Of a DNA stretch of 64,000 bases, positions 47,432 to 56,479 are shown piece by piece. Below the pieces are notes generated by a model, which made no database searches, was not told the DNA's origin, and saw only the letters and a program-made list of their open reading frames with translations. Position numbers and translations under genes: made by a program. Position 1 is the first letter of the stretch, and each line of letters opens with the position of its first letter. The DNA comes from Pseudomonas sp. MPC6 (GTDB lineage: Bacteria; Pseudomonadota; Gammaproteobacteria; Pseudomonadales; Pseudomonadaceae). The stretch is taken from assembly GCF_006094435.1 (NCBI RefSeq), contig NZ_CP034783.1:4119001-4183000 (forward strand), written 5' to 3'.

Positions 47432-47626
47432 TCCACGGCTGAAAAACCAGGCTGCCGGCCCGACTCGCCGGCCGGCGGCCTTATGTCACCCTGATTGCGG
47501 CTGGACTGGTGGTGCATGGCCAGCAACTGGTAGCCTGAGCCCCCTTGCCTGCGGGTCTGTGATGGATCATCGGCGTCGCAACGACACCTCGATGATCACT
47601 TCGCCCCTTTATCAATCAAGACGACG

Positions 47627-48559
47627 GTGACTCTTTTGCTCAGCCCCCCCCCTGCCCTTGCCCGCGATATCGACGGCAAAGCCATTTCCGCCCGGGTTCT
47701 CGACGAGGTTCGGGAAGAAGTCCTGGCCCTCGCCAGCCAGCAGATCTACCCGGCCCTCGCCGTACTGCTCGTCGGTGAAGACCCGGCCAGCGAAGTCTAT
47801 GTGCGCAACAAACTGCTACGGGCCAGGGAGGTCGGCATCCGCTCCCTGGAGTACCGTCTGGCGCACAGTGCCAGCCAGCGCGAAGTACTGGAGCTGATTG
47901 CACGATTGAACGCCGATGCCACGGTGAACGGGATCCTGGTGCAGTTGCCCTTGCCGGCGCATATCGACGAGCAGGCGGTGATTCATGCCATCCACCCGAT
48001 CAAGGACGTGGACGGTTTTCATCGGGAAAACGTCGGCGGCCTGGTGCAAGGCATCGAAGTCCTGACGCCCTGCACACCCAGCGGCTGTATGCGTCTGCTG
48101 CGTGAAACCTGCGGTGAGTTGAGTGGCTTGCATGCGGTGGTCATCGGTCGCTCGAATATTGTCGGCAAGCCGATGGCGACCCTGCTGCTGCAGGCCGACT
48201 GCTCGGTCAGTGTGGTGCACTCGCGCAGTGTCGATGCGCCGACGCTGTGTCGAATGGCGGACATCGTTGTTGCTGCGGTGGGTCGACCACAGTTGATCGA
48301 TGCCAGTTGGCTCAAGCCCGGGGCCGTGGTGATCGATGTCGGGATCAACCGGATTGCCGGCGAATCCGGCCCGCGCCTGGTGGGCGATGTCGATTACGCC
48401 AGTGCGCGCACCGTTGCCAGCGCGATCACGCCGGTGCCCGGGGGCGTTGGGCCGATGACCATTGCGTATTTGCTGAAGAACACGCTGATTGCCAGCCAGT
48501 TGCAGCGTACGGCAGGCCTTGGCGGGTTGCTGTCGGTCAGTGTGCCATTGTCGAACTGA
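47627..48559 (+). CDS. folD: Methylenetetrahydrofolate dehydrogenase/cyclohydrolase (FolD)
   Basis: A 310-residue bifunctional C1-folate enzyme. [17 protein letters not shown] holds the catalytic Tyr/Lys region, [21 protein letters not shown] the folate site, [12 protein letters not shown] and [16 protein letters not shown] the NADP site, and [16 protein letters not shown] the end. It interconverts methylene- and formyl-tetrahydrofolate. Its start is a GTG with a weak ribosome site, 195 bp after the transporter. Located at the end of the catabolic locus, it may be an accessory copy that processes one-carbon units or formate released by ring cleavage. Confidence 0.92.
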   Translation: MTLLLSPPPALARDIDGKAISARVLDEVREEVLALASQQIYPALAVLLVGEDPASEVYVRNKLLRAREVGIRSLEYRLAHSASQREVLELIARLNADATVNGILVQLPLPAHIDEQAVIHAIHPIKDVDGFHRENVGGLVQGIEVLTPCTPSGCMRLLRETCGELSGLHAVVIGRSNIVGKPMATLLLQADCSVSVVHSRSVDAPTLCRMADIVVAAVGRPQLIDASWLKPGAVVIDVGINRIAGESGPRLVGDVDYASARTVASAITPVPGGVGPMTIAYLLKNTLIASQLQRTAGLGGLLSVSVPLSN

Positions 48560-48570
48560 GTGCATTTCAA

Positions 48571-48673
48571 CCTGTAGGAGCTGGCTTGCCAGCGAAGGTC
48601 TAAAGGGCGACGCGTTTATTCAGGAGAAACACGTCAACGTTGACGTCCTTCGCTGGCAAGCCAGCTCCTACAG
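48571..48673. repeat. REP pair after folD
   Basis: CCTGTAGGAGCTGGCTTGCC and its inverse GGCAAGCCAGCTCCTACAG are separated by ~60 bp. Confidence 0.8.
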
Positions 48674-48736
48674 TGATCAGGTACATGCGCAGGGATGGTT
48701 TGGCTGTCAGGCCGCCTTCGGCCAAAAATCCCGGGC

Positions 48737-48771
48737 AAAAAAAATCCCGGGCAGCTGATGGACGCCCGGGA
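48737..48771 (-). terminator. Rho-independent terminator for the minus-strand glutamine-synthetase-like operon
   Basis: Stem TCCCGGGC / GCCCGGGA with an 11-base loop. Read on the minus strand it is followed by eight U residues. It lies ~140 bp beyond the stop at 48911. The plus-strand reading has only a weak T-run. Confidence 0.7.
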
Positions 48772-48910
48772 CTTAAAAATGCATAAACCGTGGTGGTGAA
48801 CGCGGGGCGAATATTACGCAATATTTCTGACTGTAACAAGATATTTTAGCTAACCATCCAGTTACTAATATCTCCAAGCCCTTAAATATCCACACTATTT
48901 TTAAGGCGAC

Positions 48911-50257
48911 CTACAAAAACCAACGGTATTCCCGCGCACTGATGTCCTGCATGAACGCCAGGTGATCCTGCCGTTTGTTCTCGCAGTAGACATCCACGAA
49001 CTCCGCGCCCAACCCCTCGCGCAACGGCGCATGGCGTTGCATCGACTGCACCGCTTCGAGCATCTCCAGCGGAAAATCGATACCGCTGTTGCGGTCTTCG
49101 TTGAGTGGTGCGATCGGCTCGCGACCGGCTTGCAGTCCCTGTTCCAGCCCCACCAGAATCGCCGCCAGCACCAGATAAGGGTTGGCATCGGCACCTGACA
49201 GGCGATGTTCGATCCGCAGGTTCCGCTCATCCGATTCGGGCACCCGCAGACAGGCGTCACGGTCTTCGAAGCCCCAGCTGGCCCGCGTCGCGACGTTCAC
49301 CGTGCCGCTCAAGCGCCGCATGGCATTGTGATTCGGGGCAAAGATCGGCATGCAATGGGGCAATACCTCAAGACAGCCTGCCACCGCATGGCGCAGCGCC
49401 TGCTGCCCGTCGACGGCCAACAGGTTATTCCCCGCCTCGTCGTAGAGGCTGACATGGACATGCATGCCGTTGCCCGGATGGTGCAGATAAGGTTTGGCCA
49501 TGAAGCTGGCGCGATAGTCATGCTTGAGCGCCACGCCCCGCGTGCTGCGGCAGAACAGGGCCGCCCAGTCTGCGGCGCGCAGACCGTCATCGAGGTGACC
49601 GAAGTTGATTTCGAACTGGCCAGGGCCCAGCTCGGCAGTGATCACCGTGGCATCGATGCCTTGCGCCTGCGCGGTCTCGACCATGTCATCGAGCACCGCG
49701 GAAAATCGCGACAGGCGCTCGATGTGCATGTTTGGCTGGTCGTCCGCATCGCCGCTCAGCGGATCGCGCGGAAACTGGGGCAGGCCACCCTGTAACTGTC
49801 GATCGAACAGATAGAATTCCAGCTCGAACGCCACCACCGGGAAAATCCCTTTGCGCCCGAGCCTTTCCAGCACCTGCGCCAATACTTCCCGCGGTTCGAA
49901 GACAATCGGTTGTTCCGTGCCGCTCGAAGTGATCAGCATCTGCCCCAGCGCCTGCTTTTCCCAACCCACCCGTTTCAAGGTGCCAGGCACCAGGCGCCGG
50001 GGCGCATCCGGATCGCCGTCGTTGAAACAGTAGTCGCCAATCTTGAACAGCCCCCCTTGAGTCCCCAGCAACACACAGTTCTGCGGCAGCTTGAGGGCGC
50101 TGCCGGCAGCGACCTTTTCCAGCATCTCGATCGGGTAGCGCTTGCCGTAGAAATGCCCGGGAATGTCCAGGGAGATCAGGTCCACATAACGCACATCCGG
50201 GTAACGCTGGCGGAAGGTGCGAACTTCGGCGAGCAGATCGGAGCAGACAGCATCCAT
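48911..50257 (-). CDS. Glutamine synthetase family protein (gamma-glutamylpolyamine synthetase-like)
   Basis: A 448-residue GS-family ligase. FPVVAFELEFYLFD, AELGPGQFEINFGH, GNGMHVHVSLYD and PIFAPNHNAMRRL-TVNVATRASWGFEDRDACLR are GS catalytic segments. Its companions, an FAD oxidase and an XRE-cupin regulator, match the Puu/Pau polyamine pathway, in which such enzymes glutamylate putrescine-like amines. The start at 50257 (MDAVCSDLL) has AAGGA upstream; an earlier in-frame ATG at 50281 overlaps the regulator stop. The exact amine substrate is uncertain. Confidence 0.85.
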   Translation of the reverse strand: MDAVCSDLLAEVRTFRQRYPDVRYVDLISLDIPGHFYGKRYPIEMLEKVAAGSALKLPQNCVLLGTQGGLFKIGDYCFNDGDPDAPRRLVPGTLKRVGWEKQALGQMLITSSGTEQPIVFEPREVLAQVLERLGRKGIFPVVAFELEFYLFDRQLQGGLPQFPRDPLSGDADDQPNMHIERLSRFSAVLDDMVETAQAQGIDATVITAELGPGQFEINFGHLDDGLRAADWAALFCRSTRGVALKHDYRASFMAKPYLHHPGNGMHVHVSLYDEAGNNLLAVDGQQALRHAVAGCLEVLPHCMPIFAPNHNAMRRLSGTVNVATRASWGFEDRDACLRVPESDERNLRIEHRLSGADANPYLVLAAILVGLEQGLQAGREPIAPLNEDRNSGIDFPLEMLEAVQSMQRHAPLREGLGAEFVDVYCENKRQDHLAFMQDISAREYRWFL

Positions 50258-50280
50258 CGTTGATAGTCCTTGTCGTGTCA

Positions 50281-50832
50281 TCAGGTGTAGACCCACAGCA
50301 CGCGGGTGAGTCGGTCCGAGAGGTTGCCGTAGCGGCAGTGGGCATGACTGGCCAGTTGAAAACTGTCGCCAGCCTGCAAGGTGACCGGCTCGTCGTCAGC
50401 CAGCCATAACGTCAGCTCGCCTTCCAGGACATAACCGCCCTGCTCCGAGCTGTCATTCATGTGCCGGTCACCGCTGCTGGCGCCGGGCTCGAGCTGGCTT
50501 TCCAGCATCGAGAACGAGGCGCGCATCTTGGGCGAGACCAGGATGTCGGTGATGCCGTCGGCGTAATACAGGGTGCGACGCTCGTCCGGACGGGTCACCC
50601 ACCGCAGGGCCATGGGTTTGGGCAGACTGTAGAAATAAGTGGTCGGCACGCCGAGGGTTTCGCTGATGGCGGTCAAGTCCGCCACCGTCGGCCGTGACAA
50701 TCCGCGCTCGACCTGGGAGAGAAAGCCCACGGAACGACCGATCTTGTCCGCCAAATCCTTGAGCGTGTATTTCTTGTGCTTGCGCAGGTCCTGGATCAGG
50801 ATCGCCAGCGCCGAGATTTCTTCTTGCATGTC
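50281..50832 (-). CDS. XRE-family regulator with C-terminal cupin domain (PuuR-like)
   Basis: A 183-residue protein. The N-terminal helix-turn-helix has LRKHKKYTLKDLADKIGRSVGFLSQVERGLSRPTVADLTAISETL, and the C-terminal cupin (about 105-180) has SSEQGGYVLEGELTLWLADDEPVTLQAGDSFQL. PuuR- and PauR-type proteins of this plan repress polyamine genes. It lies between the oxidase and ligase genes on one strand. A palindrome 10 bp before the oxidase start is a candidate site. Confidence 0.88.
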   Translation of the reverse strand, partial: DMQEEISALAILIQDLRKHKKYTLKDLADKIGRSVGFLSQVERGLSRPTVADLTAISETLGVPTTYFYSLPKPMALRWVTRPDERRTLYYADGITDILVSPKMRASFSMLESQLEPGASSGDRHMNDSSEQGGYVLEGELTLWLADDEPVTLQAGDSFQLASHAHCRYGNLSDRLTRVLWVYT

Positions 50833-50861
50833 CATCCAAAGGCTTCCAGAAAGGGTGCAAT

Positions 50862-52151
50862 TCAAAGGCTGTCGCGCAGTCGGTACCAGGCCTTGCCGAT
50901 GGCTTCCAGTGGCGCCGCCATGTATTTTCCGCCGGGGAAACTGCCGTTGACCAATCCCTGGTACAACTCCAGCTCATCCGGCTGCCCCAGTATCGCGTCC
51001 GACACTGCGCGGGCCCCGGCCAGCGTCGGCAGTACGCCGTGCCCCGAATACCCCTGCAGCCAATAAAGTTCGCCCCGTCGACCGATGTCCGGGGTGCGCT
51101 TGAGGGTCAGGTCGATGTGTCCGCCCCAGGCGAATTGCAGCTCGACGCCCTTGAGCTGGGGGAACACACGCTCCAGGCAGGGCCGGGTCGCGGCGGCGAT
51201 GTCCCGGGGCATTCCGCCCAGATAGGTGCAGCCACCGCCGAACAGCAGGCGGTTGTCCGGGGTGCGGCGGAAATAATCGAGCACGAACTGATTGTCGGTG
51301 ACGCACACATTGCTCGGTAACAGCGCGCTCGCCTGCTGTGCCGTGAGCGGCGCCGTGGCCACCTGATAGGTGCCGACCGGCAATACACAACTCGACAGCT
51401 TCGGCTCCAGCCGATCGAGATAAGCGTTGCACGCCAGCACCAACACGTCGGCCCGAATGCGGCCGCGCCCGGTGGTGACCACGTACTGATTGCCCGCTTC
51501 GCGATAACTCAAGGCTTTACTCTGCTCATGAATCTTGCCACCGGCACGCTCGATCGCGGCGGCCAGGCCAAGTGCCAGCTTCAACGGATTCAGGTGCCCG
51601 CCTTCCGGATCGAACAGGCCTGCCTGATAGCGCTCACTGGCGACCCATTGCGGCAACTGCGCACGGGGGATGAACTGCAACCCGTCGTGGCCCCATTTGT
51701 GGCTGGCCTCATGCTGCCACTCAGTGAGCAGCTTGACCCGCCGCGGCATCACCGACGTCCACAGATGACCCGCCCGATAATCACACTCGAAAGCATGCCG
51801 TGCCGGTAACGCGCGCAACTCCCGCGCAGCCCAGCGCATGCCCTCCCACAAGCGCCGCGCCCGTTCATGGCCCAGCGCCGCCTCCAGTGGCGGCATGTCG
51901 CACGACCAACCGAGAATGGCCTGGCCGCCATTACGTCCCGACGCGGCCCATGCCACCCGGCTGGCTTCCAGCACGGTCACGCGCTTGCCGGCCAAGGCCA
52001 GTCGCAGCGCGGTATGCAGGCCGCTGAAGCCGGCGCCGATGATCAACACTTCCGCGTCCTGCTCCCCTTCCAGGGCCGCTCGATCGACTAAAAGATCCGC
52101 ACAGCTGTGGGCGTAGTAACTGTCGACGTGCCGGGTGGATTGTTGAAACAT
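50862..52151 (-). CDS. FAD-dependent amine oxidoreductase (gamma-glutamylputrescine oxidase-like)
   Basis: A 429-residue DAO-family flavoenzyme. The N-terminal dinucleotide fold is VLIIGAGFSGLHTALRLALAGKRVTVLEA (about 34-62), followed by GRNGGQAI; the C-terminal FAD/substrate part has WGGHIDLTLKRTPDIGR and YWLQGYSGHGVLPTLAGARAV. PuuB/PauB enzymes oxidise gamma-glutamylated polyamines to aldehydes. It heads the operon oxidase / regulator / ligase, which supports that role. Confidence 0.87.
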   Translation of the reverse strand: MFQQSTRHVDSYYAHSCADLLVDRAALEGEQDAEVLIIGAGFSGLHTALRLALAGKRVTVLEASRVAWAASGRNGGQAILGWSCDMPPLEAALGHERARRLWEGMRWAARELRALPARHAFECDYRAGHLWTSVMPRRVKLLTEWQHEASHKWGHDGLQFIPRAQLPQWVASERYQAGLFDPEGGHLNPLKLALGLAAAIERAGGKIHEQSKALSYREAGNQYVVTTGRGRIRADVLVLACNAYLDRLEPKLSSCVLPVGTYQVATAPLTAQQASALLPSNVCVTDNQFVLDYFRRTPDNRLLFGGGCTYLGGMPRDIAAATRPCLERVFPQLKGVELQFAWGGHIDLTLKRTPDIGRRGELYWLQGYSGHGVLPTLAGARAVSDAILGQPDELELYQGLVNGSFPGGKYMAAPLEAIGKAWYRLRDSL

Positions 52152-52160
52152 GCGGGCCTC

Positions 52161-52186
52161 ATGAAATTTTATATTTATAATTTCAT
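52161..52186. promoter_or_regulatory. Inverted repeat in the promoter of the FAD oxidase operon
   Basis: Arms ATGAAATT and AATTTCAT flank a 10-bp AT-rich spacer. An overlapping short palindrome TTTCATGAAA follows (52181-52190). It is a likely operator for the XRE-cupin regulator. Confidence 0.5.
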
Positions 52187-52269
52187 GAAAAAATACAGGT
52201 TAAATTTCACAGCCGCAACCTTTCAGCCGGAAAAAGGCTATTCACGCCATCCTGGGAAATACCGATAAC

Positions 52270-52402
52270 GGTAGGAGCCAGCTTGCTGGCGATGGACTCA
52301 AGTGCGCCTTGTCGGATCGCCGCACCGCAGCGAAGGGGCCGGCACATTCAATATCATTGTTGCCTGTGACACCGCCTTCGCTGGCAAGCCAGCTCCTACA
52401 GG
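52270..52402. repeat. REP pair including the GCCGCACCGCAGCG variant
   Basis: GGTAGGAGCCAGCTTGCTGG at the left, a CTTGTCGGATCGCCGCACCG segment in the middle and GCTGGCAAGCCAGCTCCTAC at the right. It lies in the 256-bp gap between two minus-strand genes; no gene is seen. Confidence 0.7.
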
Positions 52403-52407
52403 GCCTG

Positions 52408-53610
52408 TCATGCGATAGGGATCAGCGGATCCGCAGCGGCCCAGGCCGTTTCGCGATCGGCCAGCGGTGGGTAGATCCACTGGGTGTTGATCTGGGTCTT
52501 CAGCGCCTTGCCTTCCTGCCTGACCAGCTTGACCTGGCGATCCCAGCCTTCGGTGTACACCGCGCCCCACGCCCCCAGGTCCAGACAGGTGACGTATTTG
52601 GGCTGGCGGTACGGCGTCGGGTCCACCCCCAGGATCTGCGCGGCGACGTTGTTGCCGGCGTGGCGGCCCAACACGATGGCGTGCTGGCAAGTCATCAAGG
52701 CGTAATTGCCGATGTCGTCAGTGGCGGCGTAGGCGACATCGCCGGTGGCGAAGATGTCGTCCTGGCCGATGACTTGCAGGTGGCTGTCCACGTGCAGCCG
52801 GCCCAGATGATCGCGTTCGGCGGGGATCTGCTCGGTCAGCGAGCTGGCGCGCACGCCGGTGGTCCAGATCACGGTGCTGGCGTCGATGCGCTGGCCGTCA
52901 CTCAGGTCCACCCCATCGGCGTCGATGGCGACCACCGAGGCTCGCAAGTGCCATTTCACCCCCGTCTCGAGACTGGCTTCTTCGATCGACCTGGCGATCT
53001 CCGGCCCCATGGATCCGCCGATTTTCTCCCCGCGATCGACAATGATCACTTCGATATCGGCCTCGTCACCGAGGATCGCCCGCAAGCGGGCCGGCATTTC
53101 GGTCGCCGTTTCAATCCCGGTGAAGCCACCGCCGGCGACGACCACTGTGTTGCGGGCTTTGCTGTGCGGCTGGTCGGCCAGGGATTTGAGGTGGTTTTCC
53201 AGGCGTATGGCCTGTTCGATCTGGTCGACGTCGAACGCATGTTCGGTCACACCCGGAGTGCTGGACTGTGCCAGGCGGCTGCCGGTGGCCAGAACGAGTT
53301 TGTCGTAGCTGCAAGTGTGGCGGGTGCCCGAAGCATCGAGGTAGCCCACCCGCTTTTGCTGCACATCGATGGAGTCCGCAGCGCCCTTGATGAACTTGAC
53401 GCCGACCGCCTCGAACAGCTCGCCGATCGGTGCCGCCAGTTGGTGCGCATTCGGTTCATAGAAGCGCGGACGAACGCGCAGCTCGGCCTGCGGGGCCAAC
53501 ACGGTGACTTCAACGTCGTTGTGAGCATGGATATCGAACAGGCGGGTCGCACTCAACGCCGTCCACATGCCACCGAAACCTGCGCCGATTACCAGAATGT
53601 GCTGTTTCAT
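52408..53610 (-). CDS. NAD(P)H dehydrogenase, NDH-2-like FAD/NAD-binding oxidoreductase
   Basis: A 400-residue two-dinucleotide-fold flavoprotein: HILVIGAGFGGMWTALSATRL at the N-terminus for FAD, YDKLVLATGS, VVVAGGGFTGIETATEMPARL (about 155-175) for NAD(P)H, and DDIFATGDVAYAATDDIGN. Similar proteins oxidise NADH with quinones as acceptor. There is no clear C-terminal membrane anchor. The ATG at 53610 has GGAG 7 bp upstream. It diverges from an Rrf2 regulator that may control it. Confidence 0.83.
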   Translation of the reverse strand: MKQHILVIGAGFGGMWTALSATRLFDIHAHNDVEVTVLAPQAELRVRPRFYEPNAHQLAAPIGELFEAVGVKFIKGAADSIDVQQKRVGYLDASGTRHTCSYDKLVLATGSRLAQSSTPGVTEHAFDVDQIEQAIRLENHLKSLADQPHSKARNTVVVAGGGFTGIETATEMPARLRAILGDEADIEVIIVDRGEKIGGSMGPEIARSIEEASLETGVKWHLRASVVAIDADGVDLSDGQRIDASTVIWTTGVRASSLTEQIPAERDHLGRLHVDSHLQVIGQDDIFATGDVAYAATDDIGNYALMTCQHAIVLGRHAGNNVAAQILGVDPTPYRQPKYVTCLDLGAWGAVYTEGWDRQVKLVRQEGKALKTQINTQWIYPPLADRETAWAAADPLIPIA

Positions 53611-53863
53611 TTTCAACTCCGGGGGAAGACCAATGATGAGTTCGCAAGCGGTCGCACACCTGTCAGTGCCGACCGAACAACTACGACTGTATTGATCCGA
53701 GTTACTTCGCGCAATGGTTTTTTTGTGATGGTTGCTATCGACGTATTCGATTTCTAAGCAGCCGCATCACTATGGCGCGCCCTGCCATTGAGCGCGTACC
53801 AGGCGCGTTGCCTGACTCACGTCCAGCTGCTAATATTTGCGACAACATTAGTCGGAGATACCG

Positions 53864-54433
53864 ATGTCTCTTTACAGCGCTGGCGTCGAGTACGGCATTC
53901 ATTGCCTGATTTTTCTGGTGGGTCACCACGGGGACACCCGGGAGGCGAGTGTGCGCGACCTCGCCGAGTTGCAAGGCGTGCCTCTGGATTATCTGGCAAA
54001 AATCTTCACCCGACTGGCCAAGGCCAAGCTGGTGGTGGCGACCGAGGGGGTGCGCGGCGGGTTCAAGCTGGCCAGGCCTGCCGACGAAATCAGCGTGCTC
54101 GATATCGTCAATGCCGTCGACGGCCAGAAACTCATCTTTGATTGCCGCGAGATTCGTGGGCGCTGCGCGTTGTTCGAAGGCGCCACGCCCGACTGGGCGG
54201 TGGCCGGTCCCTGCGCGGTGCATGCCGTGATGATGACGGCGCAGAAACGCATGGAAGAAGCCCTCGCCCAGCAGACCATTCTGGATCTGGCGCGCAAGGT
54301 CGGGCGCAAGGCCCCGCCGGAATTCGGCGAGCAAGTGGACCACTGGATGAGCGATCGTCGGGAAAAGAAAAGCGCTGCAAACGCTCAGGCAAGCGACGAC
54401 ACACTCATCCAGGTGAACGAGATCCGCGATTGA
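53864..54433 (+). CDS. Rrf2-family regulator with three conserved cysteines
   Basis: A 189-residue Rrf2 protein. The winged helix has MSLYSAGVEYGIHCLIFLV, VRDLAELQGVPLDYLAKIFTRLAKAKLV and GVRGGFKLARP. Three cysteines in the FDCREIRGRC...GPC arrangement (about 93-123) fit an iron-sulfur ligand set as in IscR/NsrR-type sensors. The C-terminus is longer and more polar than usual. It is divergent from the NDH-2-like gene across a 253-bp gap, so a redox- or NO-responsive control of that gene is plausible. Confidence 0.87.
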   Translation: MSLYSAGVEYGIHCLIFLVGHHGDTREASVRDLAELQGVPLDYLAKIFTRLAKAKLVVATEGVRGGFKLARPADEISVLDIVNAVDGQKLIFDCREIRGRCALFEGATPDWAVAGPCAVHAVMMTAQKRMEEALAQQTILDLARKVGRKAPPEFGEQVDHWMSDRREKKSAANAQASDDTLIQVNEIRD

Positions 54434-54436
54434 ATC

Positions 54437-54772
54437 CTACAGACAGTCGCGCACAGCCTGGCGCAGCGCCGCTGATTTAGCCCAGGGCGGTCCCTGATAC
54501 AGCGATACGCGACTGCCGTCTTTGGATTTCACGATATCGAGGATTTCGTCGGCTGTGATGATGCTCGGCGCCGTGATCCGGTAGCCATTGGAAATCCCCG
54601 CCTGAGTCGAGTTGGGCACCACTTGCTGCCAGGCCGGCAGGACGCAGGCAGCGTATTCCTTCGGCGGTTTTTCGCTGTACTTGCTGAAATTCGGTTCACC
54701 CGGCACCACCGACGCGGGCAACGAACAGCCCGCCAGCAACGCCACCCCCAAGGCCCCGATCAACATTCGCAT
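54437..54772 (-). CDS. Small lipoprotein of unknown function
   Basis: A 111-residue protein with signal peptide MRMLIGALGVALLAGC and lipobox LLAGC (Cys 16). The mature part has two more cysteines (AACVLPAW and the C-terminal RDCL) that could pair. No family is recognised. It converges with the Rrf2 gene, with 3 bp between the two stops. Confidence 0.75.
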   Translation of the reverse strand: MRMLIGALGVALLAGCSLPASVVPGEPNFSKYSEKPPKEYAACVLPAWQQVVPNSTQAGISNGYRITAPSIITADEILDIVKSKDGSRVSLYQGPPWAKSAALRQAVRDCL

Positions 54773-54843
54773 GACGCTTCCCTTTCCTGAAAAGGACGCA
54801 ATGTAGCGCGTCGCTGATCAGACATCCATCCATTGAGCAGAAC

Positions 54844-55062
54844 TCAGTGCGGGGCATTTGTATCATCCGATTCCGGATAAGACCTGGCGTTCAGATAGGT
54901 CATCCACCGTTCGTAGGCATCATGCTGCCATTGACTGACCCGTTCCCATTCCGGGCCGCTCAGCTGATGAGCAGAAATAAGCTTCATCATTTCCGTGGTG
55001 GCCGCGTCGAGATCGACTATCAGCTCATGGGCATGAAATCTGAAATCATCGGTAGTCGTCAT
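54844..55062 (-). CDS. Small acidic helical protein of unknown function
   Basis: A 72-residue protein starting MTTTDDFRFHAHELIVDLD, predicted mostly helical, with SGPEWERVSQWQHDAYERWMTYL. The ATG at 55062 has GAGG upstream and is preferred to a GTG at 55080. No family is recognised. Confidence 0.6.
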   Translation of the reverse strand: MTTTDDFRFHAHELIVDLDAATTEMMKLISAHQLSGPEWERVSQWQHDAYERWMTYLNARSYPESDDTNAPH

Positions 55063-55162
55063 TTGAAAGGGCCTCGTCACAGCAAGTAATTGGCTACCTC
55101 AATACGACACCAACCTGCCGAATTCGCGTTATTTTCCCGACAAAAGGACGCGCCTTTCACGC

Positions 55163-56389
55163 CTAGCCTTTGACGCAGACCACCTGGCGCAGGGTGTGCA
55201 CCACTTCCACCAGTTCGCGCTGAGCCTGCATGACCTTGTCGATATCCTTGTAGGCCATCGGTATTTCATCAATCACCGATGCATCCTTGCGGCACTCCAC
55301 ATGGGCCGTGGCGCGGACCTGATCGTCGACGGTGAAGGTATTTTTCGCTTTGGTACGGCTCATGGTGCGCCCGGCGCCATGGCTGCAGGAGCAGAACGAT
55401 TGTTCGTTGCCCAGGCCGCGGACGATGAAGCTTTTCGCCCCCATGGAGCCGGGAATGATCCCCAGTTCGCCTTTTTTTGCCGACACCGCGCCCTTGCGGG
55501 TGACCCACACGTCCTCACCGAAATGCCGCTCTTTCTGCACATAGTTGTGATGGCAATTGACGGCCTCCAGCGCGACCTCGAATGGCTTGTGGATCACTTG
55601 CCGGGTGGCCCCGATCACCGCCTGCATCATCAAGGCACGGTTCTGCCGGGCGAAATCCTGGGCCCAGCCCACCGCTTCGACATAGTCCGTGAAATGCCGA
55701 CTGCCTTCTTCGAAGTAGGCCAGGTCGCGGTCCGGCAGATTGGCCAGGTGCTGACGCATGTCTGCCTGGGCCAATTGAATGAACAGGTTGCCAATGGCGT
55801 TACCGACGCCGCGCGAGCCGCTGTGCAGCATGAACCAGACCCTGTCGGCCTCGTCCAGGCAGACCTCGATGAAATGATTGCCGCTGCCCAGCGTGCCCAA
55901 ATGGTGGCGGTTGTTGGTGCTGGCCAGTTTCGGGTATTTGGCGGTGATGGCCTTGAACCGCGGGTCCAGCGCCGCCCAGGCCTGATCCGCCTGCCTTGGC
56001 ACGCTGTGCCACGCGCCTTCGTCGCGGCGACCCCGGCTCAGTGTCCGGCCGTGGGGTACGGCCCTTTCGATGGCGCTGCGCAGCGCGTGCAGGTTGTCGG
56101 GCAAGTCGGCGGCGCTCAGCGTGGTGCACGCGGCGATCATGCCGCAGCCGATGTCGACCCCGACCGCGGCCGGGATGATCGCGCCCACGGTGGGGATCAC
56201 GCTGCCAATGGTCGACCCTTTGCCCAGATGCACATCGGGCATGACCGCCAGGTGTTTGAAGATGAACGGCATCTTCGCGGTGTTGATCAATTGCTGCCGG
56301 GCTTCGCTCTCGACCGGGACGCCCTCGGTCCACAGCTTGATCGGCTTGCCGTTACGCACTGCCAACAATTGCCAGGTAGAGGCTTGCAT
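55163..56389 (-). CDS. rtcB: RNA-splicing ligase RtcB
   Basis: A 408-residue RtcB. GVDIGCG (Asp 79, Cys 82), HLGTLGSGNHFIE (about 163-175), LHSGSRGVG and SHGAGR with His 337, the residue that is guanylylated. It joins RNA 3'-phosphate (or 2',3'-cyclic phosphate) to 5'-OH ends using GTP and Mn2+. The genes rtcA and rtcR that often accompany it are absent here. It diverges from the small gene at 56480. Confidence 0.95.
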   Translation of the reverse strand: MQASTWQLLAVRNGKPIKLWTEGVPVESEARQQLINTAKMPFIFKHLAVMPDVHLGKGSTIGSVIPTVGAIIPAAVGVDIGCGMIAACTTLSAADLPDNLHALRSAIERAVPHGRTLSRGRRDEGAWHSVPRQADQAWAALDPRFKAITAKYPKLASTNNRHHLGTLGSGNHFIEVCLDEADRVWFMLHSGSRGVGNAIGNLFIQLAQADMRQHLANLPDRDLAYFEEGSRHFTDYVEAVGWAQDFARQNRALMMQAVIGATRQVIHKPFEVALEAVNCHHNYVQKERHFGEDVWVTRKGAVSAKKGELGIIPGSMGAKSFIVRGLGNEQSFCSCSHGAGRTMSRTKAKNTFTVDDQVRATAHVECRKDASVIDEIPMAYKDIDKVMQAQRELVEVVHTLRQVVCVKG

Positions 56390-56479
56390 GATTGCGGTTC
56401 TATAGGTATCGGACGAACTTAACGCTCCCCCGCCGAAATGGGACTAAAATTTCTTAGCGGAGCTTATCAGGAGAGCATT

